17,412 nucleotides of DNA from an uncultured Bacilli bacterium (GTDB lineage Bacteria > Bacillota_I > Bacilli_A > RF39 > UBA660): NCBI GenBank assembly GCA_934167695.1, contig CAKPLP010000016.1:1-17412 (forward strand), read 5' to 3'. Below the pieces are notes generated by a model that was not told the origin of the DNA, ran no database searches, and worked only from the letters and a program-made list of their open reading frames with translations. Shown here in pieces: positions 1-6,910 of this stretch (the stretch's first letter is position 1; every line of letters begins with the position of its first letter). The position numbers were made by a program, and so were the translations under genes.

Positions 1-737
1 ACCTCAAAATATTTTTCATTATCTATAACTTTAATATTATTTGTAATCATATTCATCCAACAATTCATAGAATATGTCCCAACTTTATTTGGAGTAAATT
101 CTATTATATTTTCACCTACTTCAAGTTTCTTTTTAATATTAAAATCATTTATCATTACAACATTATTGCAACCTGTTAAGTATCTTTCTGGAACATTAAT
201 AATTAATTTAACCTTTTTACCTTTTTGGACTAATATATCATCATAACTTCCATAAGATAAATTTATTTTTACTTCTTGATAATTTTTGTGAAGAGTTGAA
301 GCTGTATAATTTTTATAATTATTAAATAATGTATTATAACTTATACCTAAAGTGTTTAATCCTCTAAATAACATTCCATAAGTAATATTATCATTAATGG
401 TAGGAATCACATTAAAAATATTATATCCAAATATTTGTTTTATTAAGAATATTAATAATAAAATAGTAATAAATATAATGATAAATTCTTTTAATTTCAT
501 GTCTTGGTCTATATCTTTAATATTCTCACTTATATATTCTTCTTTTGTAAAATAATCTAATGAGTTTATTAGGTTAATAACTTTTACTTCATCGATTTTT
601 TTTGAAGAAGTTATTTCTGCAATATTTTTAACTATTTCTACTTTTTTAATTTCTTTTATCTTTAATAGTTCTTTTTTTATTTTGTTTCTACAATTATCAC
701 AAGTAATGCCATCAATTTTAACATATAGAATGTACAT
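1..737 (-). CDS. HMA domain-membrane helix-cupredoxin protein, copper handling (partial, C-terminus outside window)
   Basis: The reading frame starts at the ATG at 737-735 and stays open to the window edge (245 codons seen). The ATG shares one base with the csoR stop codon and has GGGAGG just upstream, inside the end of csoR. Residues 1-65 look like a heavy-metal-associated (HMA) domain with the metal-binding motif GITCDNC. A single membrane helix follows at about residues 85-105. The last roughly 85 visible residues look like a cupredoxin domain, with LTGCNNVV, an IIEFTPNKVGTY strand and a Cys-Trp-Met copper motif (NCWMNM). This is a known architecture of copper-handling proteins next to CsoR, but those usually carry a TauE/SafE-like multi-helix transporter between the two metal domains. 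Here only about 20 residues (YGMLFRGLNTLGIS and flanks) sit at that point, which suggests internal loss of the transporter. The role is probably copper binding or efflux support at the membrane. The domain calls are from recognition only. Confidence 0.8.
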   Translation of the reverse strand, partial: MYILYVKIDGITCDNCRNKIKKELLKIKEIKKVEIVKNIAEITSSKKIDEVKVINLINSLDYFTKEEYISENIKDIDQDMKLKEFIIIFITILLLIFLIKQIFGYNIFNVIPTINDNITYGMLFRGLNTLGISYNTLFNNYKNYTASTLHKNYQEVKINLSYGSYDDILVQKGKKVKLIINVPERYLTGCNNVVMINDFNIKKKLEVGENIIEFTPNKVGTYSMNCWMNMITNNIKVIDNEKYFE

Positions 738-1045
738 TAATTAAGCCTCCCAATTAATTTCATTACTTCATCAATTATATTGGGATCATCATTTTTAATA
801 TCTCTAACAACACATGTAGATAAGTGATTTTTAAATATTTCATTACTAACACTTTTAATAGATTTATTTATTGCTAAAAGTTGAATTAATATATCATTAC
901 AATATTTATCTTCATTTATCATATTTTGTACACCACGAATTTGGCCCTCTATAGTTTTAAGTCTTTTATTCAATTTTCTTTTCGTTTCTTCATCTCTATG
1001 AGTGCTTTTAGTACAGGCATTACAATTCGCATATTTATTATCCAT
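737..1045 (-). CDS. csoR: CsoR-family copper-sensing repressor
   Basis: A 102-residue all-helical DUF156 protein that represses copper-resistance genes and leaves DNA when it binds Cu(I). The Cu(I) ligand set is intact: Cys49, His74 and Cys78, with the same spacing (25 and 4) as in characterised CsoR proteins, and Tyr48 next to the first ligand. The RLKTIEGQIRGV segment is the family's conserved DNA- and copper-binding helix. The N-terminus adds another Cys-x-x-Cys and a His, common in clostridial members. An upstream TTG at 1060 is in frame, but it lies inside the ribosome binding site (GGAG at 1054-1057), so I place the start at the ATG at 1045, nine bases further on. The gene is first in an operon with the HMA-cupredoxin gene, overlapping it by one base. 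A CsoR-type operator sits inside its promoter, so it is very likely autoregulated. Confidence 0.93.
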   Translation of the reverse strand: MDNKYANCNACTKSTHRDEETKRKLNKRLKTIEGQIRGVQNMINEDKYCNDILIQLLAINKSIKSVSNEIFKNHLSTCVVRDIKNDDPNIIDEVMKLIGRLN

Positions 1046-1065
1046 ATATTTCATCTCCAAGCAAA

Positions 1066-1095
1066 ATTATAACACCCCTAGGGGGTGTTAGTAAA
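1066..1095 (-). promoter_or_regulatory. csoR operon promoter with CsoR operator between -35 and -10
   Basis: The -10 is TATAAT at 1071-1066, extended by an upstream TG (TGTTATAAT). The -35 is TTTACT at 1095-1090, with an 18-base spacer. Bases 1070-1090 form a perfect inverted repeat: arms TAACACCCC and GGGGTGTTA around a TAG centre. The C-run/TA/G-run shape is that of known CsoR operators. It fills the spacer and overlaps both hexamers, so a bound repressor would block RNA polymerase directly. Confidence 0.88.
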
Positions 1096-1137
1096 TATAT
1101 TAAATTAATTTTTTAATTTATATTAAACTTGAACTTG

Positions 1138-1551
1138 TTATTTTTTTATCCATAAGTACATACCTGTTATAATATCTGGCTTATATTTAAATCCTATTTT
1201 TTTATAAAACTCTTCATTTCCAGCTGTTGGTGTAAGTTCGATTTGCATTTTCTCGCCTACAGCTACTTTCTCTTCTATCATCTTTTTTAATTCACTTATT
1301 ATTTTTAATCCTATTCCCTTTCCTTGAAATTTTGGTTTAACACATACATCTGTAAGTATGCAAACAATACTATAATCACCTACTACCCTTCCAATTCCTA
1401 CCACTTCGTCATTGTAGGAAATTTTAACCATATACATGGTATTCATTAATGCTTTTTTTACTTGTTCTAGTGAATATGTTTACCATCCTACTGATTCAAC
1501 CATCTATATAAATTCCTCTGCATTAATTGAATGTTCTATTTTGTATTTCAT
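1138..1551 (-). pseudogene. GNAT N-acetyltransferase, broken by two nonsense codons
   Basis: A normal 137-residue GNAT gene can be read from the ATG at 1551-1549, which has a good AAAGGAG site upstream. Its frame meets TAG at codon 16 (1506-1504) and TAA at codon 24 (1482-1480). Around them it reads coherently: MKYKIEHSINAEEFI, stop, MVESVGW, stop, TYSLEQVKKAL, then the rest. Both stops are one A-to-T change from a lysine codon (AAG and AAA), and lysine would suit a GWKTY-type segment. After the stops the frame is open for 102 codons and holds the acetyl-CoA loop (KFQGKGIG at a VKP strand) and the NEEFYKKIGF motif of the family. A shortened protein could start at an internal ATG (for example 1446), but it would lack the first strand and helix and has no clear ribosome site. 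Sequencing error is possible, though two independent errors are less likely. Confidence 0.8.
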
Positions 1552-1624
1552 ATTATTAACTCCTTTTCAAATTACTATTTATTATTATTTTATATTTAAT
1601 TAAAGAATGTACGAAGAAGAATTT

Positions 1625-1655
1625 AAAAAATTCGGGCTTTTAACCGAATTTTTTT
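1625..1655 (-). terminator. Rho-independent terminator after the small membrane-protein gene
   Basis: An 11-base-pair perfect stem (1625-1635 with 1644-1654) has CCGAA/TTCGG next to an 8-base loop. The A-run on one side and T-run on the other allow it to act in both directions. On the minus strand it lies 18 bases after the stop of the gene ending at 1673. Confidence 0.85.
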
Positions 1656-1672
1656 GTTGAATAAAATTATAA

Positions 1673-1861
1673 TTATTTTTCATCGCTATCATTATCATGT
1701 CTATTTTGATATATAGTTGATAAACATAAAAAAGTTGAACCTAAACCTAAGAATATTGCTGCTCCTGTTTTATTCTTATTAAAATAGTTTACTATTGATA
1801 TAACGTAATAGCACATTGAAGCAACTATAAAGCATATAAAAATTATTTTTTCTTTTTTCAT
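1673..1861 (-). CDS. Small membrane protein, two predicted helices, unknown function
   Basis: A 62-residue protein I do not recognise. Two hydrophobic stretches (about residues 4-26 and 33-49) are joined by a short basic loop (NKNKTG), and the tail is acidic and polar (NRHDNDSDEK). This is the layout of a small two-pass membrane protein. A good AAGGGAG ribosome site precedes the ATG by seven bases. The gene lies 36 bases after the ASCH gene with no terminator between, and a strong terminator follows, so the two are probably co-transcribed. Nothing in the sequence indicates its role. Confidence 0.65.
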   Translation of the reverse strand: MKKEKIIFICFIVASMCYYVISIVNYFNKNKTGAAIFLGLGSTFLCLSTIYQNRHDNDSDEK

Positions 1862-1897
1862 TTTATTTCTCCCTTCAAATTTAATTATTAAAAACTT

Positions 1898-2239
1898 CTA
1901 GATTAATTCTATTCTAATACCAAGGACTCCATATTGTTCTTGTTTTTCTTTAGGATAAAATTGTTCTAAGGAGTTTATTAATTGATCTTTTGTCATCGAC
2001 TTGTCAGATAAAATATCTATTTCGAAATCTTTAAACATATCCATAAATGAATTATATCTTAATAAACCTATTACTTTTACAGTAAAACATTCACTTAAAG
2101 CTGGTTCTTTAAAAAATTTTATTGTATCTCCAAGTTCAATTTTTCGTCGTTTTTCATCATTTAACCTTATTTCGATTCTTTTTGTACCATTAAGTACAAA
2201 ATCAAAATATTCAGGTTGTAGTTTTAGTGTATGTTCCAT
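1898..2239 (-). CDS. ASCH-domain (PUA-like) protein, probable RNA binding
   Basis: A 113-residue single-domain protein of the ASCH superfamily, a PUA-like beta-barrel fold thought to bind RNA or modified nucleotides. The family signature G-x-K-x-x-E-x-R is present as G18-T-K20-R-I-E23-I-R25 and is followed by LNDEKRRKIELGDTIKF, where the LGD turn marks the barrel. The C-terminal YGVLGIRIELI strand is also typical. The frame could start at a TTG at 2260, but the ATG at 2239 places MEHTLKLQPEYF at the start, as in relatives, and has GGAG four bases upstream (rather close). An extended -10 promoter lies at 2273-2281. The exact substrate is unknown. The small membrane-protein gene downstream is likely in the same transcript. 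Confidence 0.82.
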   Translation of the reverse strand: MEHTLKLQPEYFDFVLNGTKRIEIRLNDEKRRKIELGDTIKFFKEPALSECFTVKVIGLLRYNSFMDMFKDFEIDILSDKSMTKDQLINSLEQFYPKEKQEQYGVLGIRIELI

Positions 2240-2272
2240 ATTACTCCATTTCTTTAACAAATTTCTATAACT

Positions 2273-2281
2273 ATTATATCA
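2273..2281 (-). promoter_or_regulatory. Extended -10 promoter of the ASCH gene
   Basis: TGATATAAT on the minus strand is a perfect extended -10 (TG, one base, TATAAT), about 34 bases before the chosen start codon. No good -35 hexamer is visible, as is usual for extended -10 promoters. Confidence 0.6.
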
Positions 2282-2311
2282 TTAATTTGGGATTAATTTT
2301 TAAAAATATAT

Positions 2312-2353
2312 AAAAAAAGATAATTATAAGTTTTTAGTACCTTAATTATCCTT
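2312..2353 (-). terminator. Rho-independent terminator after the HxlR gene
   Basis: An 11-base-pair stem with one G-U pair (2316-2326 with 2343-2353) is followed on the minus strand by seven T (2318-2312). It lies 28 bases beyond the stop of the regulator gene. Confidence 0.75.
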
Positions 2354-2380
2354 CTCGTAATTATAGTTTTTTATAAATTA

Positions 2381-2695
2381 TTACTTGGTATTATACTTTT
2401 TGCCGTAAGCTCTCATTAAATCAATTATTGGTTTTAATTCATTGCCCTTTTCCGTCATTGAATACTCAACTTTTGGTGGTACGACTGGATAGACTTTTCT
2501 TTTTATTATTCCATCGCTTTCAAGTTCTCTTAAATTTTCTGTAAGTACCTTAGCACTTATTCCCTTAACGGTTCTTATAAGTTCATTATATCTTTTAGTA
2601 CCTTCTATTAAATCTCTTAATATAAGAATTTTCCACTTATTGGCAATCATTGATGCAGTATATTCTACTGGACAATCAGTATAAATTTTTCTCAT
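2381..2695 (-). CDS. HxlR-family winged-helix transcriptional regulator
   Basis: A 104-residue HxlR/DUF24 protein, a MarR-like winged-helix dimer. The family hallmarks are present: CPVEYT at residues 8-13, ANKWKILILRDLIEG, a recognition-helix region (GISAKVLTENLRELESDGII) and the wing VEYSMTEKG. Cys8 matches the N-terminal cysteine that senses electrophiles or oxidants in YodB, HypR and similar proteins, so a redox-responsive role is plausible but not shown. A GTG at 2704 is in frame, but it lies in the ribosome site (AGGAAGTG), so the ATG at 2695 is the better start. It follows the cupin gene in the same direction and also has its own likely promoter. The cupin gene and the nearby inverted repeat are candidate targets. 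Confidence 0.9.
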   Translation of the reverse strand: MRKIYTDCPVEYTASMIANKWKILILRDLIEGTKRYNELIRTVKGISAKVLTENLRELESDGIIKRKVYPVVPPKVEYSMTEKGNELKPIIDLMRAYGKKYNTK

Positions 2696-2715
2696 AGTAA
2701 TCACTTCCTATATTT

Positions 2716-2743
2716 ACTATAACACTATATAAATTTTTTTGAA
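2716..2743 (-). promoter_or_regulatory. Promoter of the HxlR gene
   Basis: The -10 is TATAGT at 2721-2716 with a TG extension (TGTTATAGT). The -35 is TTCAAA at 2743-2738, with a 16-base spacer. The region lies between the cupin stop and the regulator start, so the regulator can be made independently of the cupin gene. Confidence 0.55.
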
Positions 2744-2750
2744 CTATAAA

Positions 2751-3101
2751 TTAATCTATTATTGCATCATTTTCAGTATATTCAGTTAATGAATTTTCCT
2801 TTACCTGAATACAAATATATGACATTTTCTCATTAGCTGATGCGAAAAGTTGTCTTTTACCTTTTGGTGATATTTTTATTACATCACCCTTTTTAATTTC
2901 TATAGAATCATCATCAATATTTAAAGTTCCACATCCTTCAGTAATTATATATATTTCCTCATTTTCTTTATGTGAGTGAATAAATGGTACACTTGCACCT
3001 TTATCTAAGTTATTAATACTAACTTCTGCTCCTGTTAAGCCTAATTTTTGATGAAATTCTGTTCTTGCTCCATCTGCATGTCCTATTTCATAATTTTTCA
3101 T
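2751..3101 (-). CDS. Small single-domain cupin protein
   Basis: A 116-residue cupin. The metal-binding motif 1 is clear: PFIHSHKENEEIYIITEGCG gives two His and a Glu, with the typical G at the end. The second motif region is weaker: GDVIKISPKGKRQLFA lacks the usual His, so metal binding may be incomplete. Such small cupins act as dioxygenases, isomerases or binding proteins, and the sequence does not say which. The ATG at 3101 follows an AAAGGAG site by eight bases. Another ATG at 3119 lies ahead of that site and is unlikely. The gene is preceded by an extended -10 and a long inverted repeat and followed by the HxlR gene 56 bases later, which suggests control by that regulator. Confidence 0.85.
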   Translation of the reverse strand: MKNYEIGHADGARTEFHQKLGLTGAEVSINNLDKGASVPFIHSHKENEEIYIITEGCGTLNIDDDSIEIKKGDVIKISPKGKRQLFASANEKMSYICIQVKENSLTEYTENDAIID

Positions 3102-3131
3102 ATATTGTTCTCCTTTCATTTACACATTAAT

Positions 3132-3140
3132 TTTATAACA
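3132..3140 (-). promoter_or_regulatory. Extended -10 promoter of the cupin gene
   Basis: TGTTATAAA on the minus strand is a near-perfect extended -10, 31 bases before the cupin start codon. It lies directly downstream of the inverted repeat at 3149-3192, which would cover the -35 region. Confidence 0.5.
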
Positions 3141-3141
3141 T

Positions 3142-3192
3142 AAAAAAACAAAAAGTAAGTATGTACTTTTTTGTTAGATACTTACCTTTTTG
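3142..3192 (-). terminator. Terminator of the MFS gene, possibly also an HxlR operator
   Basis: The arms CAAAAAGTAAGTAT (3149-3162) and ATACTTAC-C-TTTTTG (3178-3192) pair over 14 bases with one bulged base. On the minus strand seven T (3148-3142) follow at once, as in an intrinsic terminator for the transporter gene that ends at 3230. Inside it is a second dyad, AAAAGTA-6 bases-TACTTTT (3151-3170). The GTA/TAC repeats resemble HxlR-family operators and lie just upstream of the cupin promoter. Both uses fit the sequence. Confidence 0.55.
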
Positions 3193-3229
3193 TATAAATT
3201 GGAATAAATCAAATTTTTAAAAGTCTTAA

Positions 3230-4465
3230 TTATTTTTCTGAGACTTCTTGATAACTTATCATTTTATATAGTTTTAATGTTATTATAATTTCAATGGTTG
3301 CCAAAATTGAAACTGCTATGATTACATATATTAAAGGCCATTTTAATAGTATAGCGGATATAAATAAACTACATATAGTTGTTCCAAGTTTTCTAGCAAA
3401 TTGTGTATATGATATTACAACTTGATGTTCTTCTGGATTTGTAAGTTTTAAAACAATATCTTGTATATATAATCTATAGGGATCTCTAACACTTAATATT
3501 AAACAAAAACCTATAGTCATTAACAAAAATTTTAAAAAGGTATTTGGACAAATATAGCCTAGTACTATAAATATAAAAGCTCCTAAAAGCATAGTAGATA
3601 AAATAACCATAGATTTAGACTTTAATTTAGGATATACTTTTCCAAAAATAATAGAATTTAATAGTCTTGCAATGCGTGAAAGTGCAACAATTACTCCTAA
3701 GTATAAAGATACTTTTGCTGTATCGTATAAGTCAGATAATTCATATTGAATTAATAGTTTAGAGTTTTGTTGTCCTAACGTTACTACTCCAAAAAATATG
3801 GCATAACTTATTAGAATAATAATTATAACTTTTGATAACTTTACCTTTTTATTTTTGGTTGTATCACAGCTTTTAGCAATATTATTATTTGATACATCCT
3901 TCATAAAGAAATACACAATATTAGCAATCATGCATATCGAAATGCATATAAACATTGGCAAATATGGATTAATGTTAAAGATAATTCCAGAACTTAATGA
4001 AACTATAAATGTTAAAAATGCATAGACAATCATTCCCTTGTTTGCAATTTTGGCATATTCATCTTCTCTACCTATTACACTTAAATTGTTTTTAAGCATT
4101 ACATTTTCCATATCTTTGAAGACCCCAGATATTTCATAGATGATTTTTCCTAGCATAAGCCAAAAATAGTTTGTTCCAAATGTAATAAGTATCGCCGAAA
4201 GTAGCAATAGATTCATACCTAATCTAACTGAATAAGTATTTCCAATTTTTCTTATTACTTTTATTAATAATAATCTACATATTATTGAAAAAAATGAAGA
4301 AACTGTTGTTAATAATACTATTTGTTGTGCTGAAAGACCTTTAACCACTGTAAAAAATAAAGTATCTATTGCAATAAAAAATAAAAGATCATCTGTAAAA
4401 CCTTTTAAGAATGGATATACTTTTATAAATTTATTTATATAATTATAATCATTTTTACTACACAT
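3230..4465 (-). CDS. MFS-type transporter, 12 membrane helices
   Basis: A protein of 411 residues with 12 clear hydrophobic helices and a basic cytoplasmic loop after helix 6 (SCDTTKNKKVKLSK), the usual two-times-six layout of the major facilitator superfamily. Charged residues inside helix 1 (KGFTDDLLFF) and after helix 2 (RLLLIKVIRKIGNTYSVRLG) match the MFS loop between helices 2 and 3. The substrate cannot be told from the sequence; drug or metabolite efflux is common for this type. An ATG at 4471 is in frame, but the ATG at 4465 is better spaced (eight bases) from the GGAG ribosome site, so I chose it. The gene seems to be transcribed alone: the ABC operon ends upstream in its own terminator, and a hairpin follows. 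Confidence 0.85.
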   Translation of the reverse strand: MCSKNDYNYINKFIKVYPFLKGFTDDLLFFIAIDTLFFTVVKGLSAQQIVLLTTVSSFFSIICRLLLIKVIRKIGNTYSVRLGMNLLLLSAILITFGTNYFWLMLGKIIYEISGVFKDMENVMLKNNLSVIGREDEYAKIANKGMIVYAFLTFIVSLSSGIIFNINPYLPMFICISICMIANIVYFFMKDVSNNNIAKSCDTTKNKKVKLSKVIIIILISYAIFFGVVTLGQQNSKLLIQYELSDLYDTAKVSLYLGVIVALSRIARLLNSIIFGKVYPKLKSKSMVILSTMLLGAFIFIVLGYICPNTFLKFLLMTIGFCLILSVRDPYRLYIQDIVLKLTNPEEHQVVISYTQFARKLGTTICSLFISAILLKWPLIYVIIAVSILATIEIIITLKLYKMISYQEVSEK

Positions 4466-4530
4466 TAACATTACTCCTCAATACTATACTTTTATAAAAG
4501 AATGACTTATTTCATTATACAATAAAATAT

Positions 4531-4567
4531 AAAAAATTCCCATATCCACTTTAAGAATATGAGAATT
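4531..4567 (-). terminator. Rho-independent terminator of the ABC exporter operon
   Basis: An 11-base-pair stem with one G-U pair (4535-4545 with 4557-4567) and an 11-base loop is followed on the minus strand by a T-run. It lies 27 bases after the stop of the last permease gene. Confidence 0.78.
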
Positions 4568-4593
4568 AATATATAATGATTTAATTATAAAAT

Positions 4594-5742
4594 TTATCCT
4601 ATTTTTTGTTTTTTCTTTGTAACTATATTAGTTAATACAATAAATAATATTGAAAATCCTAGGATAATTAACATGTTTGAAAGAATTGGTTTTATTGTTT
4701 TAAAATTAAATACTTCTATTGTTTTTAATATTTCGTTACTACTTATATAGTAATATGATGGTAAAATATGAGCAATTTTTAGGACTTCATTTGGTAACCA
4801 TTCCATAGGAACAAATGCTCCACATAGAAAACTAGATCCAAGTGCTATTACATTTACAATACCATTTATTGTATTTTTATTTGATACTAGATTTCCTATA
4901 AATAAAGCTATAGTAGTCGCACAAATTGTAAATATAAAGGAATTTATTAAGTAAATTATTCCTTGAGTAGAAAACATTATGTTTCCGATTAAAATAAAGC
5001 TTAATATAACATATATGAACCACAATATTATAGAAAATAAACTATTTGATAATAGTAATTGTCTATTAAGTTTTTTGTAGTTTGTACTACTAATTATTGT
5101 TCTTTTTTGAATTTTTATATCTTTAAAACTTGATAAAATTAAGCATATTACATAAACAAGGCAGGCTAAAATGCTATAACTTGCAAAATTATAATAGAAG
5201 GTTACCTTTGCTAAAGCATCTGTATCAAGGTTGGATGTTATCTCAACTTTACTTTTTTTAGATAAAGTTTCATTTATTTTACTAATTAATTCATCTTCAT
5301 TAGTTATATTTTTTTGATAAATATTTGCAACTTTAATATATCTAGATAATAATATTTCTGCAAGTGATGATTGATAATCTCCTGTACTTTTTATATCAAT
5401 TTTGGGATTTTTTCCATTCATAAAATCTTTATTATAATTTTTAGGGATATAAATGACATAATTTACATCTCTATAAAAAAGGCCATCATTTATTGCTTCT
5501 TCGCTACTATTTAATTGTACGACATTACTATTTTTTGTTATATAGTTTATTAAATTATTTGTAATCTTGTTTTTTCCATCATAGTTTACTATCATAACAT
5601 CTGGTTTTGTAGCAACAAAATTTGTACTATTATCACTTGTTTGCATATTGAAGCCACCAAATCCTATTAAAAAAACTGTATATAAAATTACGATAAATTT
5701 ATTTTTATTTAATATTTTTAAAAATGTTTTAAATACTATCAT
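4594..5742 (-). CDS. ABC-2 type exporter permease, second subunit
   Basis: A 382-residue integral membrane protein of the ABC2_membrane_3 type. The layout is one N-terminal helix (about residues 15-32), a long extracytoplasmic region (about 35-175), then five or six helices to the end. The segment GAFVPMEWLPNEVLKIAHILPSYYY, split over two lines of the family motif, is the usual LP.....PxxY signature between the last helices. It is the third gene of an operon with an ATPase and another permease of the same design, so the working pump is probably a heterodimeric permease with two ATPase copies. The start overlaps the previous gene by 14 bases and its AAGGAGG site lies inside that gene, which points to translational coupling. 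The cargo is unknown. Confidence 0.87.
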   Translation of the reverse strand: MIVFKTFLKILNKNKFIVILYTVFLIGFGGFNMQTSDNSTNFVATKPDVMIVNYDGKNKITNNLINYITKNSNVVQLNSSEEAINDGLFYRDVNYVIYIPKNYNKDFMNGKNPKIDIKSTGDYQSSLAEILLSRYIKVANIYQKNITNEDELISKINETLSKKSKVEITSNLDTDALAKVTFYYNFASYSILACLVYVICLILSSFKDIKIQKRTIISSTNYKKLNRQLLLSNSLFSIILWFIYVILSFILIGNIMFSTQGIIYLINSFIFTICATTIALFIGNLVSNKNTINGIVNVIALGSSFLCGAFVPMEWLPNEVLKIAHILPSYYYISSNEILKTIEVFNFKTIKPILSNMLIILGFSILFIVLTNIVTKKKQKIG

Positions 5743-6910
5743 ATTTTTGCCTCCTTAAACTAATGTAAGAAATTATTATTAATACAAAAGCAAAAATAAT
5801 TAAACTTATAATATCAAAAATATATCTATCTAATGTATTGTAGTAATAAAGTGAATAGAAGCCATCTGTAATCATACTTGCGGGGTTTAATTTGTTTATG
5901 ATAGGAATGTTTTTATCAATTATGTATTTCATTGTTATTCCCATCATACCAGATAAAAAGCATCCTAACATGGTAACAGCTATAATAATTCCTGTTTTAG
6001 TATTATCATTTGATTTTATTGTACTTGCAACAAAAACTCCTAGTGATAAACCTGATAAACTTCCTATTAGTGCTAAAACGATATCAAGTCCTATTTTATT
6101 ACCATAGTCAACTTTTAGAACAAAAACAGTGTAAAGAAATAAAAGCATAATACCTATTATTTGAACAATATAGCTTGCAAGAATACTACTTAATATTATT
6201 TTCCATTTGGAAGATGGTGATGATGAAATTCTTTTTCCTTGATTAGTCATATTTGCTAAATTTTTATTTATCGCAACTGAACCTAGTATTCCTCCATATA
6301 AACAAGCCATAGCAATAAGTGTATAAAACTCTATCATCGTATAACTTAAATTAGTACTAGAAATATTATTAAGTTTTACATCATCCTCTTCTATTAACTT
6401 TGATACATTATTATAAATTTTTTGATAGTCAATATTATAATTACCAGATAGTATTTCTTTATTTATTTCCTCTTCTGATAAGTTTTTTATAATATTGCTT
6501 GTTTGTGTTATCTCTTCTGATACATATTTAAATATTGTTTCATTGATACCATTTGTTGTAAATGTTAATTCTGGTTCATTATTTACTAATTTCATATAAC
6601 CAATTATTTTTTCATTTTCTAATAATTTTTGTGCTTTTTCTTCTGTTGTATATTTTATTTTAAATAATCTGTCTTTACTATCTTTATTACTTAACTTTGC
6701 AAAGGATGTTTTAAATATTTCATTATTATTAAAATCATCATTGCTTATAATAGCAATATTTATAATATCTAGTTTTTCACTATTTTCTATATTTGAAAAT
6801 GCCATATTAAAAAATGTTCCTAATATTATTGGAAAGGCAAAGGTCCAAAATATTAAGGCTTTATTTCTAAAAAGAATTTTTAAGGAATATTTAAAGTTAT
6901 GTATAAACAT
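5729..6910 (-). CDS. ABC-2 type exporter permease, first subunit
   Basis: A 393-residue membrane protein of the same family as the next gene. Helix 1 is at about residues 17-38 (LIFWTFAFPIILGTFFNMAF). An extracytoplasmic domain runs to about residue 190, and five to six helices follow. It has the family segment LNPASMITDGFYSLYYY before the last helix. The ATG directly abuts the ATPase stop codon with no base between, and the end overlaps the second permease by 14 bases, so all three proteins are likely made in fixed ratio. Drug, peptide or lipid export are all possible. No immunity, bacteriocin precursor or two-component gene is nearby to narrow it. Confidence 0.87.
   Translation of the reverse strand: MFIHNFKYSLKILFRNKALIFWTFAFPIILGTFFNMAFSNIENSEKLDIINIAIISNDDFNNNEIFKTSFAKLSNKDSKDRLFKIKYTTEEKAQKLLENEKIIGYMKLVNNEPELTFTTNGINETIFKYVSEEITQTSNIIKNLSEEEINKEILSGNYNIDYQKIYNNVSKLIEEDDVKLNNISSTNLSYTMIEFYTLIAMACLYGGILGSVAINKNLANMTNQGKRISSSPSSKWKIILSSILASYIVQIIGIMLLFLYTVFVLKVDYGNKIGLDIVLALIGSLSGLSLGVFVASTIKSNDNTKTGIIIAVTMLGCFLSGMMGITMKYIIDKNIPIINKLNPASMITDGFYSLYYYNTLDRYIFDIISLIIFAFVLIIISYISLRRQKYDSI

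Noticed and set aside
1480..1506. Stop-codon reassignment as the explanation for the broken acetyltransferase gene
   Set aside because: TAA and TAG end most other genes in the window, several followed directly by terminators, so they are real stops here.
2001..2270. A plus-strand open frame of 89 codons opposite the ASCH gene
   Set aside because: It lies almost wholly antisense to a gene with a clear family signature, has no ribosome site, and its protein reads like a random hydrophobic and serine-rich translation.
5892..6107. A plus-strand open frame of 71 codons opposite the first ABC permease
   Set aside because: It is antisense to a well-supported membrane protein; its hydrophobic character only mirrors the helices on the other strand.
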